NCBI RefSeq assembly: GCF_900166665.1 | Contig: NZ_LT800494.1 | Location: forward strand, 1,160,609-1,224,608 | Source of the DNA: Cytobacillus gottheilii | Lineage (GTDB): Bacteria; Bacillota; Bacilli; Bacillales; Cytobacillaceae | Reading direction: 5' to 3' | Length of the DNA: 64,000 nucleotides | Part shown: one piece after another, positions 56,271 through 64,000 of the stretch | Position numbering within the stretch: position 1 is the first letter of the stretch | How the letters are laid out: every line of letters begins with the position of its first letter | The notes under the pieces: generated by a model | What the model was told of the DNA's origin: nothing | Databases searched by the model: none | The model's input: only the letters and a program-made list of their open reading frames with translations | Program-made: the position numbers and the translations under genes

Positions 56271-56480
56271 CATCTTGGAATTGTCAAAGTAATAAATAGA
56301 CTTCCTTGTTAAAATCCTTTTTAAACAGGAGCATTAGCAATAAAGTTTAATTACAATATTAGAATAAGGCAAAGAATTTGTGGGTAAAGTACCAACGAGC
56401 AAATTGTTCGCTTCAGATGGTGTTAAATGGTATACTCTCGATATGTTATGAATTAGTTGAATTGATTAGGAGGCATATAA

Positions 56481-56795
56481 ATGGCTATTACACATGCAAC
56501 AGATCAAAACTTTACGGAAGAAACAGGTTCAGGTTTAGTACTTGCAGATTTCTGGGCTCCATGGTGCGGACCTTGTAAAATGATTGCGCCAGTTCTTGAA
56601 GAACTTGACGGAGAAATGGGCGATAAAGTAAAGATCGTTAAAATCGATGTCGATGAAAACCAAGAAACTGCTGGTAAATTCGGCGTAATGAGTATTCCTA
56701 CATTAATCGTTCTTAAAGACGGTGAAGTAGTAGATAAAGTAGTTGGCTTCCAGCCTAAAGAAGCATTATCTGAGCTTCTTTCTAAGCATGCTTAA
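56481..56795 (+). CDS. trxA: Thioredoxin
   Basis: Disulfide reductase, 104 residues; active site WCGPC at 28-32 and the cis-proline loop SIPT near 73. AGGAGG stands 8 bases before ATG 56481. A TATACT lies about 55 bp upstream, but the -35 is not obvious. In B. subtilis trxA is essential and stress-regulated. Confidence 0.97.
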   Translation: MAITHATDQNFTEETGSGLVLADFWAPWCGPCKMIAPVLEELDGEMGDKVKIVKIDVDENQETAGKFGVMSIPTLIVLKDGEVVDKVVGFQPKEALSELLSKHA

Positions 56796-56800
56796 GCATA

Positions 56801-56984
56801 ACAATCCCGGCTTCTTTAGAAGAACGGTTTAGATTTTTAATACGATAAAATCAGCTCTTCTTCAAGCCGATCTGCTTTGAATGCCATGATGAAGTAATAC
56901 CTTTAAGGATAAGGATCATTGCAGAAAGCAGATCATGAGTTTAAACAGTTGATCCCCGGCTTCTTTTGAAGACCGGGGTTTTTA
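56801..56984 (+). other. Structured spacer between trxA and uvrC with duplicated terminator-like hairpin
   Basis: CCCGGCTTCTTTAGAAG...CGG (about 56806-56826) and the perfect terminator CCCCGGCTTC/GAAG-A-CCGGGG with T5 (56954-56984) look like duplicates. Between them a 10-bp perfect stem (GATCTGCTTT 56869-56878 with AAAGCAGATC 56925-56934) encloses ATGAT/ATCAT and CCTT/AAGG pairings. It could be a small RNA bounded by two terminators. The second hairpin is just upstream of uvrC. Confidence 0.5.
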
Positions 56985-57010
56985 CTTCCTTCTCGAGGAT
57001 GTGTTTGACG

Positions 57011-58783
57011 ATGAATGACATCATCAAAAATAAATTAATGATTTTGCCTGCACAGCCCGGCTGTTATTTAATGAAGGACAGGCAAGGCACTATTATTTAT
57101 GTCGGCAAAGCAAAAGTATTAAAAAACAGAGTAAGATCTTACTTTACAGGTTCGCATGACGGTAAAACACTGCGGCTTGTCAATGAAATTGAGGATTTCG
57201 AATATATTGTCACTTCCTCTGATATGGAAGCGCTAATTCTTGAGCTGAATTTAATAAAGAAGCATGACCCTAAATACAATGTCATGCTGAAGGATGATAA
57301 AACCTACCCTTTTATTAAATTAACGGCGGAAAGGCATCCGCGTCTTATTACGACGAGAAAAGTGAAAAAAGATAAAGGCAAATATTTTGGTCCTTATCCA
57401 AATGTGCATGCTGCCAATGAAACGAAAAAGCTGCTTGATCGCATTTATCCGCTTCGGAAATGTGCTACATTACCAGATCGCGTTTGCCTGTATTATCATT
57501 TAGGGCAATGCCTGGCTCCGTGTGTAAAAGAAGTAGAGCAGCAGCAATATCGAACAATGACAGAGGAAATTACCCGCTTTTTAAATGGCGGTTATAAGGA
57601 TATAAAGAAAGAACTAACAGAAAAAATGGCATCCGCAGCTGAGGAGCTTGATTTTGAACGTGCAAAAGAGTATAGAGACAAAATTGCTCATATAGATGCA
57701 ACGATGGAAAAGCAGAAAATGACAATGACGGACTTCACCGATCGTGATGTCTTTGGCTATGCTGTGGATAAAGGCTGGATGTGTGTACAGGTCTTTTTTA
57801 TCCGGCAAGGAAAGCTGATCGAAAGAGATGTCTCAATGTTTCCAATTCATAATGAGCCTGAGGAAGAAATTCTTACGTTTCTCGGTCAGTTTTACATGAA
57901 AGCGAATCATTTTAAGCCAAAGGAAATATTAGCACCATCTTCTGTTAATGGCGAGATGGCAGAAAAGCTCCTTGGCGTAAGAGTATTGAATCCGCAGCGA
58001 GGCCAAAAGAAGGACTTGGTTTCATTAGCATATAAAAATGCCAAAATTGCTCTTCAGGAAAAGTTCTCGCTCATTGAACGTGATGAAGATCGGACGATTA
58101 AGGCAGTGGAAAGTTTGGGCGAACAGCTTGGAATCTATACGCCTCATCGGATTGAAGCATTTGATAACTCAAATATTCAAGGCGCTGATCCAGTTTCTGC
58201 AATGATTGTTTTTATTGATGGAAAACCGGCGAAACGGGAGTACCGTAAATATAAAATTAAAACGGTTCAAGGACCAGATGATTATGAGTCCATGCGTGAA
58301 GCGGTTCGCAGAAGGTATACCCGGGTGTTGAAAGAAGGGCTGCCTTTGCCGGATCTGCTCATCATTGATGGAGGAAAAGGTCATGTTGAAGCTGTCAGAG
58401 ATGTTCTAGAAAATGAGCTTGGTCTGGATTTGCCGCTGGCAGGACTTGTAAAGGATGAAAAACACCGGACATCACAGCTGCTTTTTGGCAATCCGCTTGA
58501 AATAGTGGCACTTGCCCGCAATAGTCAGGAATTTTATTTGCTGCAGCGCATTCAGGATGAGGTCCACCGCTTTGCGATCACCTTCCATCGTCAGTTAAGA
58601 GGCAAAGGAACATTTCAATCTATGCTTGATGACATCGCTGGAATTGGAGAAAAACGCAAAAAGCAATTATTGAAGGAGTTTGGCTCGGTTAAAAAAATGA
58701 AGGAAGCTTCTGCAGATGATTTTCGGAAAATAGGGCTTCCTGCCAATGTAGCAGAAGAACTTGTGAAGAAACTAAGTGAATAG
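57011..58783 (+). CDS. uvrC: Excinuclease ABC subunit C
   Basis: Makes both incisions in nucleotide excision repair. 590 residues: GIY-YIG domain (about 11-90, [19 protein letters not shown]), UvrB-binding UVR motif near 200, RNase H-like endonuclease domain with DNSNIQG near 382 and [10 protein letters not shown] near 449, and C-terminal helix-hairpin-helix. GAGGATGTG precedes ATG 57011 by 8 bases. Confidence 0.96.
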   Translation: MNDIIKNKLMILPAQPGCYLMKDRQGTIIYVGKAKVLKNRVRSYFTGSHDGKTLRLVNEIEDFEYIVTSSDMEALILELNLIKKHDPKYNVMLKDDKTYPFIKLTAERHPRLITTRKVKKDKGKYFGPYPNVHAANETKKLLDRIYPLRKCATLPDRVCLYYHLGQCLAPCVKEVEQQQYRTMTEEITRFLNGGYKDIKKELTEKMASAAEELDFERAKEYRDKIAHIDATMEKQKMTMTDFTDRDVFGYAVDKGWMCVQVFFIRQGKLIERDVSMFPIHNEPEEEILTFLGQFYMKANHFKPKEILAPSSVNGEMAEKLLGVRVLNPQRGQKKDLVSLAYKNAKIALQEKFSLIERDEDRTIKAVESLGEQLGIYTPHRIEAFDNSNIQGADPVSAMIVFIDGKPAKREYRKYKIKTVQGPDDYESMREAVRRRYTRVLKEGLPLPDLLIIDGGKGHVEAVRDVLENELGLDLPLAGLVKDEKHRTSQLLFGNPLEIVALARNSQEFYLLQRIQDEVHRFAITFHRQLRGKGTFQSMLDDIAGIGEKRKKQLLKEFGSVKKMKEASADDFRKIGLPANVAEELVKKLSE

Positions 58784-58880
58784 CGTTGTCATCAATTTGA
58801 CAATATGCTATACTTGGACCAACTTTCATATTCACTCACTTTTTTATACTTTCTGAAAGTATAAATGTATAGACTTAGAT

Positions 58881-59010
58881 TAGTGTCTAGCTCCAGTGCT
58901 TAGTCCTCAAGGTCTTAAGCCGATCCAGTCCAAAGGTCAACAACGACCTTCTATCTGGTCCGTCTTAATTTTATCGGGGGATGAGCAAGGGCGCTTCCGC
59001 TTTTCTTAGC
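58881..59010 (+). repeat. Intergenic repeat A, second copy, directly before the L-box
   Basis: Begins TAGTGTCTAGCTCC and ends GCGCTTCCGCTTTTCTTAGC; internal hairpin AAGGTC/GACCTT. It ends within a few bases of the lysine riboswitch, so the lysC promoter must be inside or upstream of it. No clear SigA pair was found within the repeat. Confidence 0.7.
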
Positions 59011-59014
59011 GTTA

Positions 59015-59190
59015 AGTGAAGGTAGAGGTGCAAGCTTCATCAGTAACAGCAATGAGGAGAATGAGCTCCAATGATTTGCTGTGAAAGGGAATGTTTGCCG
59101 AAGCAGGGGGAGTCTCATCACTCACCATGCTGGTCTTGCATTGAATAAATGCCGGATTGTCAAGACGCTTGTCTTGGAGAGCTATCTCAC
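59015..59190 (+). promoter_or_regulatory. Lysine riboswitch (L-box) of lysC
   Basis: Conserved blocks in order: GGTAGAGGTGCAAGCTTCATC (59021-), GAGGAGAATGAGC-like arm, GGGAATGTTTGCCGAAG, CTGGTCTTGCATTGAATAAA and TGCCGGATTGTCAAGAC (to about 59166), closing with CTATCTCAC. Lysine binding should favour the terminator downstream and lower lysC expression. Confidence 0.93.
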
Positions 59191-59226
59191 TGTGTGCACG
59201 TATTTTTTGTATACGTTCGATTACAC

Positions 59227-59256
59227 AGCAATGAGATAATTCTCATTGCTTTTTTG
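59227..59256 (+). terminator. Riboswitch-controlled terminator of lysC
   Basis: Perfect 10-bp stem AGCAATGAGA/TCTCATTGCT with a TAAT loop, then T6. Confidence 0.88.
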
Positions 59257-59413
59257 TTTTGTAAGCAAGTTTGCAGAAGAAAACGGGAACTTCTAAATGT
59301 ACGTTTTTCATACATTCCTGCAAAAAGGAGAGAATACGAAGATCATTCTTCTCTATACTACACAACAAAATGGCAAAGGGAACATCATCATAGTCGGAAG
59401 GAAGGGATTTCAG

Positions 59414-60643
59414 ATGGGTTTAATTGTGCAAAAGTTTGGGGGAACATCGGTCGGCAGTGTCGATAAAATTCAAAATGCTGCAAACCGGGCGATTGAAGAG
59501 AAAAATAGGGGAAATGACGTTGTAATTGTTGTATCAGCAATGGGGAAAACAACAGACCAGCTTGTGGGTATGGCAAAAGAAATAACGTCAAGTCCAAGCA
59601 AAAGAGAAATGGACATGTTATTAACAACAGGAGAACAAGTGACGATTTCACTGCTAAGCATGGCTTTGATCTCCAAAGGACATCCTGCTGTTTCAATGAC
59701 AGGCTGGCAAGCGGGAGTTGAAACAGAAGCAATCCATGGAAATGCACGGATCTTAAATATAGATACAGATAAAATTCAAAAGGAAATACAGCAAGGAAAA
59801 ATTGTAATAGTGGCCGGATTCCAAGGCGCTACTTCTGAAGGAGAGATTACAACCCTTGGCAGAGGCGGGTCTGATACGACAGCCGTTGCACTTGCGGCAG
59901 CACTTGGAGCAGATAAATGTGATATTTACACAGACGTGACAGGGGTATTTACAACCGATCCCCGATACATAAAGGATGCCCGTAAGCTTCTATCCGTTTC
60001 TTATGATGAAATGCTTGAACTTGCCAATTTAGGTGCAGGAGTTCTGCATCCAAGAGCGGTCGAATTTGCCAAAAACTTTGGTGTTTCTTTAGAAGTAAGA
60101 TCGAGTATGGAAAAAGAACCAGGAACAATCATTGAGGAGGAAGTTAAGATGGAGCAAAATTTAGTTGTGCGCGGTGTTGCTTTTGAGGATGAAATCACAA
60201 GGGTATCTGTTTTAGGGCTCCCAAATAGCCTTGGCGGTTTATCGACCATTTTCTCTGCATTAGCTCATGATCATATCAATGTTGATATTATTATTCAGAG
60301 TATGACGGAAGGAGAAACATCTTCATTGTCTTTTTCGATTAAGAATGAAGATTTAACAGAAACAGTTAAGGTGCTTGAGAGAAATCGAGATGAACTGCAA
60401 TATGATCGGATCGAATGGGAATCCGGTTTAGCTAAAGTGTCCATCGTAGGCTCAGGCATGATCTCAAATCCGGGTGTAGCAGCTGAAATGTTTGAAGTGC
60501 TTGCGCAAAATGAAATACTCGTCAAAATGGTTAGTACCTCTGAGATTAAAGTTTCAGCTGTCGTTGAACAGGAGAAAATGCTCTCTGCCGTTGAAGTGCT
60601 TCATGATGCATTTCAGCTGTCTGCCAATTCAGTTAAAGCATAA
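59414..60643 (+). CDS. lysC: Aspartokinase II alpha subunit (lysine-sensitive)
   Basis: Phosphorylates aspartate, the entry to lysine, methionine, threonine and diaminopimelate synthesis. 409 residues: kinase domain (KFGGTSVGS near 6, GRGGSDTTA near 152) and two ACT domains (about 260-409). GGAAGGAAGGG lies 8 bases before ATG 59414; the long open frame upstream crosses the leader and is rejected. Controlled by the L-box. An internal start gives the beta subunit. Confidence 0.95.
   Translation: MGLIVQKFGGTSVGSVDKIQNAANRAIEEKNRGNDVVIVVSAMGKTTDQLVGMAKEITSSPSKREMDMLLTTGEQVTISLLSMALISKGHPAVSMTGWQAGVETEAIHGNARILNIDTDKIQKEIQQGKIVIVAGFQGATSEGEITTLGRGGSDTTAVALAAALGADKCDIYTDVTGVFTTDPRYIKDARKLLSVSYDEMLELANLGAGVLHPRAVEFAKNFGVSLEVRSSMEKEPGTIIEEEVKMEQNLVVRGVAFEDEITRVSVLGLPNSLGGLSTIFSALAHDHINVDIIIQSMTEGETSSLSFSIKNEDLTETVKVLERNRDELQYDRIEWESGLAKVSIVGSGMISNPGVAAEMFEVLAQNEILVKMVSTSEIKVSAVVEQEKMLSAVEVLHDAFQLSANSVKA
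60149..60643 (+). CDS. lysC: Aspartokinase II beta subunit from an internal start
   Basis: In-frame ATG at codon 246 of lysC is preceded by GAGGAGG 8 bases upstream, a strong ribosome site inside the reading frame. The product is 164 residues, the ACT regulatory part. B. subtilis makes its beta subunit from the same position; the complex is alpha2beta2. Confidence 0.88.
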   Translation: MEQNLVVRGVAFEDEITRVSVLGLPNSLGGLSTIFSALAHDHINVDIIIQSMTEGETSSLSFSIKNEDLTETVKVLERNRDELQYDRIEWESGLAKVSIVGSGMISNPGVAAEMFEVLAQNEILVKMVSTSEIKVSAVVEQEKMLSAVEVLHDAFQLSANSVKA

Positions 60644-60656
60644 GAATAAAAACATT

Positions 60657-60698
60657 AAAAGAAGAAGCTTCTTTTATTCGAGAGCTTCTTCTTTTCAG
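60657..60698 (+). terminator. Bidirectional terminator of lysC and yslB
   Basis: 13-bp stem AAAAGAAGAAGCT/AGCTTCTTCTTTT. Confidence 0.88.
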
Positions 60699-60752
60699 CA
60701 TAATTTCGGTATTTGTATTGCAAATTATTGCAACTCAAGCTTCTTAGCCTTA

Positions 60753-61202
60753 TTAGATCGTATCCTTTTTATCCCATTTAACGGTGATAAGGACTTTCCC
60801 TTTTCTTTTCTTAGGATGTTCAAACGCTTCGCAAATAAAGCCTTTCTGCTGCTCGATCTGTTCGGCAATAAAGCCGGTCTCAAGCTGAAAGGTGCAGTCT
60901 TCATCTTTTTTGCAGCGTGCGTTAATTAATGTGCTAGTAAGCTCTAAGTCCATCTCATTTTTTGATTCATTTAAGAGTGTTAAGCTACCCCAGCCTGCAC
61001 TGGAAAAAAAAGCAGTCATTTCATCTATTGAAGCTAATGGGTATTTACGCGCCAATCTTTTGCCTGCCCAATATAAAATGGCAGGAGCCTCTTTGCCTAA
61101 TAAATCTTTAAGCAGCACTTCGCGAATTAACTCATACCCAAATGCTGGAACAATTTCATCATGATTGGTGAATGATTTTTGCTCTGGTATTTGTTCAGTC
61201 AA
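60753..61202 (-). CDS. yslB: YslB family (DUF2507) protein
   Basis: 149 residues, heme/V4R-like NO-binding-related fold in DUF2507, with YELIREVLLKDLLG near residue 23 and AILYWAGKRLARKYP near 41. Function unknown. AGAGGGGAG precedes the ATG. Divergent from sdhC, the same place as in B. subtilis. Confidence 0.87.
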   Translation of the reverse strand: MTEQIPEQKSFTNHDEIVPAFGYELIREVLLKDLLGKEAPAILYWAGKRLARKYPLASIDEMTAFFSSAGWGSLTLLNESKNEMDLELTSTLINARCKKDEDCTFQLETGFIAEQIEQQKGFICEAFEHPKKRKGKVLITVKWDKKDTI

Positions 61203-61423
61203 TAATCTCCCCTCTTTCTATGAGTCTATTATATACAATTTGGAGACCTTTTAGTCAAAGTTACATGAAAAAAGCATATATTTGATAAGGGAAAATAATG
61301 CTATTTTAATATATTTCATCTTTTGATAAAAATGAATGGTAATTCAAGCGTGGACGTGTTTTTTTCAATTTCAATATATTTATAAAATTTTATTAATATT
61401 GAACAATTTGTGTATCCGTTTTC

Positions 61424-61452
61424 TTGACGCTCTTTTCTGTTGAGAGTAAAAT
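61424..61452 (+). promoter_or_regulatory. SigA promoter of sdhCAB
   Basis: TTGACG (61424-61429), 17-bp spacer, TAAAAT (61447-61452). The rest of 61203-61423 is AT-rich and shows no gene. Confidence 0.75.
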
Positions 61453-61552
61453 GGACTTGTCACATAATTGTAAGATATAAATTTTCATTTTTTACTGATG
61501 TTAGGATATGAATAGATCCTGAGCATCACGTTACAAAACAGGGGGGATATTT

Positions 61553-62161
61553 ATGGCGGGGAATCGAGAGTTTTTTTATCGCAGATTGCATTCATTGCTT
61601 GGTGTTATTCCGGTTGGATTGTTTTTAGTACAGCACTTGGTTGTGAATCATTTTGCAACTAAAGGTGAAGAAGCATTTAATGATGCGGCACATTTTATGG
61701 AAAGTTTACCATTTAGGATTTTCCTAGAGTTGTTTATCATATTTTTGCCTCTTTTATTTCATGCAATCTATGGGCTTTATATCGCTTTTACAGCAAAGAA
61801 CAATACTGTAAAGTACAGCTTTTTCCGTAACTGGATGTTTATGCTGCAAAGGGTAACTGGTGTTATTACATTGATCTTTGTGGTATGGCATGTTTGGGAA
61901 ACGCGTATCGCAGCTGCTTTTGGTGCAGAAGTAAACTATCAAATGATGGAGAATATTTTTGAGAATCCTTGGATGATCGCATTTTACATTGTTGGTGTCA
62001 TCTCTGCTATTTTCCACTTTGCTAACGGTTTATGGAGCTTTTTTGTGAGCTGGGGAATTACAGTTACTCCAAGATCTCAATTAATCTCTACTTATGTAAC
62101 ACTAGGTATATTCGTTGCACTTTCAATAGTTGGTATTCGCGCGATTTTCGCATTTGTATAA
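61553..62161 (+). CDS. sdhC: Succinate dehydrogenase cytochrome b558 subunit
   Basis: Membrane anchor of complex II, 202 residues, five TM helices. Histidines for two hemes are seen (RRLHSLLGV near 11, VQHLVVNH near 28, HAIYG near 70, WHVWE near 113, FHFANGLW near 155). Bacillus-type di-heme b558 that reduces menaquinone. Eight-base spacing behind GGGGGG. Confidence 0.95.
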   Translation: MAGNREFFYRRLHSLLGVIPVGLFLVQHLVVNHFATKGEEAFNDAAHFMESLPFRIFLELFIIFLPLLFHAIYGLYIAFTAKNNTVKYSFFRNWMFMLQRVTGVITLIFVVWHVWETRIAAAFGAEVNYQMMENIFENPWMIAFYIVGVISAIFHFANGLWSFFVSWGITVTPRSQLISTYVTLGIFVALSIVGIRAIFAFV

Positions 62162-62209
62162 AATTTTTGCAACCTGTTGATATAAAGAAGCAATAAGGGA
62201 GTGAGTCAC

Positions 62210-63970
62210 ATGGGTAAAGGAAAGGTTATCGTAGTTGGCGGTGGTTTGGCAGGCTTAATGGCCACAATCAAGGTTGCCGAAAAAGGGAATCCAGTTGAAT
62301 TATTTTCATTAGTTCCAGTAAAACGTTCTCACTCTGTTTGTGCCCAGGGCGGCATTAACGGAGCGGTTAATACAAAAGGTGAAGGCGACTCACCTTGGGA
62401 GCATTTTGATGATACAGTATATGGCGGAGACTTCTTAGCGAACCAGCCGCCAGTCAAAGCAATGACAGAAGCAGCACCAGGCATTATTCATTTATTAGAT
62501 CGTATGGGTGTTATGTTTAACCGTACACCAGAAGGATTGCTTGACTTCCGCCGCTTTGGGGGAACACAGCATCACCGTACCGCATTTGCTGGTGCTACAA
62601 CAGGTCAGCAATTATTATATGCACTTGATGAGCAAGTCCGCCGCCATGAAGTTTCTGGTTTAGTAACTAAGTATGAAGGCTGGGAGTTTTTGGGTTCTAT
62701 AATTGACGACGACGGAGTTTGCCGAGGCGTAGTTGCTCAAAACTTAACAACAATGGAAATCAAATCGTTTGCCGGAGATGCTGTTATTATGGCTACTGGC
62801 GGACCAGGGATTATCTTTGGTAAATCAACAAACTCTGTCATTAATACAGGCTCTGCTGCGTCCATCGTGTATCAGCAGGGTGCTTATTATGCTAACGGAG
62901 AATTTATTCAGATTCACCCAACCGCGATTCCAGGGGATGACAAACTTCGTCTCATGAGTGAATCTGCCCGTGGTGAAGGTGGACGAGTATGGACGTATAA
63001 AGACGGAAAGCCTTGGTATTTCCTTGAAGAAAAATATCCTGCTTACGGAAACCTTGTTCCTCGTGATATCGCAACGCGTGAAATCTTTGATGTCTGTGTA
63101 AATCAAAAACTAGGAATCAATGGTGAGAACATGGTTTATCTGGATCTATCTCATAAAGATCCAAAGGAACTTGATATTAAGCTTGGCGGTATTATCGAAA
63201 TCTATGAAAAATTCATGGGTGATGATCCGCGTAAAGTACCAATGAAAATTTTCCCAGCTGTTCACTATTCTATGGGTGGATTATGGGTTGATTATGATCA
63301 AATGACGAATATTCCTGGCTTGTTTGCTGCGGGTGAGTGTGATTATTCACAGCATGGTGCTAACCGTCTTGGAGCAAACTCCCTGCTTTCAGCTATCTAT
63401 GGCGGAATGGTTGCAGGACCTAAAGCACTTGAGTATATTAACGGCTTAGAAAAAAGTGCGGATGACATTTCTTCTTCTGTTTTTGAGCGTTTTGTTCAGC
63501 AGGAAGAAGAAAAATGGAACAGCATCATGTCTATGGATGGCACAGAAAATGCATATGTTCTTCACAAAGAGCTAGGTGAATGGATGACAGATAATGTAAC
63601 AGTTGTTCGTCATAATGACCGCTTATTAAAAACAGATGAAAAAATTGTAGAGCTTTTAGAGCGCTATCAAAATATAAATATTAATGACACAGCAAAATGG
63701 AGCAACCAAGGTGCAATGTTTACCCGCCAGCTTCAAAACATGCTTCAGCTGGCACGTGTTATTACAATTGGTGCTTATAACCGTAATGAAAGCCGTGGAG
63801 CTCACTATAAGCCAGATTTCCCAGATCGTAACGATGAGGAATTCTTAAAAACAACAATGGCAAAATTTGTTGATGCAAATAGTGCGCCAGCTTTCCATTA
63901 TGAAGAAGTAGACACAGGTTTAATCACTCCGCGTAAACGCGATTATACGAAAAAGAAAGGTGGCAAATAA
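62210..63970 (+). CDS. sdhA: Succinate dehydrogenase flavoprotein subunit
   Basis: 586 residues: dinucleotide motif VVGGGLAGLMA near 7, covalent FAD histidine region RSHSVCAQGGINGA near 41, active-site HPTAIPGDD near 240 and REIARGEGG-like ESARGEGGR near 252. Highly similar to B. subtilis SdhA. ATG 62210 is preceded by AAGGGAGTGAG. Oxidises succinate in the cytosol, passing electrons to SdhB. Confidence 0.97.
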   Translation: MGKGKVIVVGGGLAGLMATIKVAEKGNPVELFSLVPVKRSHSVCAQGGINGAVNTKGEGDSPWEHFDDTVYGGDFLANQPPVKAMTEAAPGIIHLLDRMGVMFNRTPEGLLDFRRFGGTQHHRTAFAGATTGQQLLYALDEQVRRHEVSGLVTKYEGWEFLGSIIDDDGVCRGVVAQNLTTMEIKSFAGDAVIMATGGPGIIFGKSTNSVINTGSAASIVYQQGAYYANGEFIQIHPTAIPGDDKLRLMSESARGEGGRVWTYKDGKPWYFLEEKYPAYGNLVPRDIATREIFDVCVNQKLGINGENMVYLDLSHKDPKELDIKLGGIIEIYEKFMGDDPRKVPMKIFPAVHYSMGGLWVDYDQMTNIPGLFAAGECDYSQHGANRLGANSLLSAIYGGMVAGPKALEYINGLEKSADDISSSVFERFVQQEEEKWNSIMSMDGTENAYVLHKELGEWMTDNVTVVRHNDRLLKTDEKIVELLERYQNININDTAKWSNQGAMFTRQLQNMLQLARVITIGAYNRNESRGAHYKPDFPDRNDEEFLKTTMAKFVDANSAPAFHYEEVDTGLITPRKRDYTKKKGGK

Positions 63971-63972
63971 GC

Positions 63973-64000
63973 ATGCAAGAAACACAAGCTAAAACAGTTA
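63973..64000 (+). CDS. sdhB: Succinate dehydrogenase iron-sulfur subunit, cut by the window edge
   Basis: Only the first nine codons are visible (MQETQAKTV). ATG 63973, 2 bp after sdhA, with AAAGGTGG upstream. Identity is inferred from order sdhC-sdhA-sdhB. Confidence 0.8.

Noticed and set aside
59149..59466. 105-codon plus-strand frame
   Set aside because: It crosses the lysine riboswitch, the terminator and the lysC start in another frame; no ribosome site.

Overview
The window is a 64 kb piece of a Bacillaceae chromosome (Bacillus sensu lato, low-GC Firmicute). The evidence is gene order and sequence: citZ-icd-mdh-phoPR-polA-mutM-ytaF-coaE-gapB-speD-nrdR-dnaB-dnaI-ytxC-thrS-infC-rpmI-rplT-ysdA-ysdB-ysdC-sspI-ysgA-pheST-rnhC-zapA-yshB-polX-mutS2-yshE-lcfA-fadR-fadB-etfBA-trxA-uvrC-lysC-yslB-sdhCAB follows the Bacillus subtilis backbone almost without a break. 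Strong Shine-Dalgarno sites, T-box, L-box and L20 leaders, a forespore protein (SspI) and the frequent UUG/GUG starts fit the same assignment. The genus cannot be fixed from the sequence alone. No rRNA, tRNA, CRISPR array, prophage or transposase gene was seen.

Layout. 1-3.5 kb: TCA genes citZ (cut by the window edge), icd, mdh. 3.6-7 kb: a MaoC-type hotdog protein and phoPR, both with candidate CcpA (cre) sites. 7-9.3 kb: a strong PhoP-type promoter that leads only to a short terminated RNA, then hflKC; B. subtilis has polA directly after phoR here. 9.3-20.4 kb: DNA replication/repair (polA, mutM, dnaB, dnaI, nrdR), coaE, gapB with paired CcpN-like operators, and speD behind a structured leader with an anti-SD. 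20.9-25.9 kb: ytxC, thrS (T-box), infC-rpmI-rplT (L20 leader). 25.9-36 kb: small membrane proteins, a DUF3231 protein, SigW-type ysdB, a dimeric dUTPase, the M42 peptidase ysdC, sspI, an rRNA methyltransferase and pheST (T-box). 36-43.7 kb is the main accessory island: tatA, a polyferredoxin, a PucR/CdaR-like regulator, a YoaE-like molybdopterin oxidoreductase with a DmsB-like partner, a TerD-VWA fusion and an SDR. 44-64 kb returns to the backbone: rnhC, zapA, polX, mutS2, fatty-acid degradation under FadR (lcfA, fadR, fadB, etfBA), trxA, uvrC, lysC (lysine riboswitch, internal beta-subunit start), yslB and sdhCAB.

How it works together. The window carries much of central carbon flow (citrate to malate, succinate dehydrogenase, gluconeogenic GapB, beta-oxidation with its electron-transfer flavoprotein) with carbon control visible as cre and CcpN-type sites, and amino-acid-responsive RNA switches in front of thrS, pheS and lysC.

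Most unusual items: (1) a repeated, transposase-less composite element present three times, one copy being an apparent empty site that lacks the GC-rich core, each copy carrying a terminator hairpin pointing away from the upstream gene; (2) an orphan PhoP promoter making a ~60-nt RNA; (3) a speD leader whose C-rich segment is exactly complementary to the speD ribosome binding site; (4) five CTATCAAA boxes in exact 21-bp phase upstream of tatA; (5) two small ORFs (39 and 27 codons) with good ribosome binding sites.
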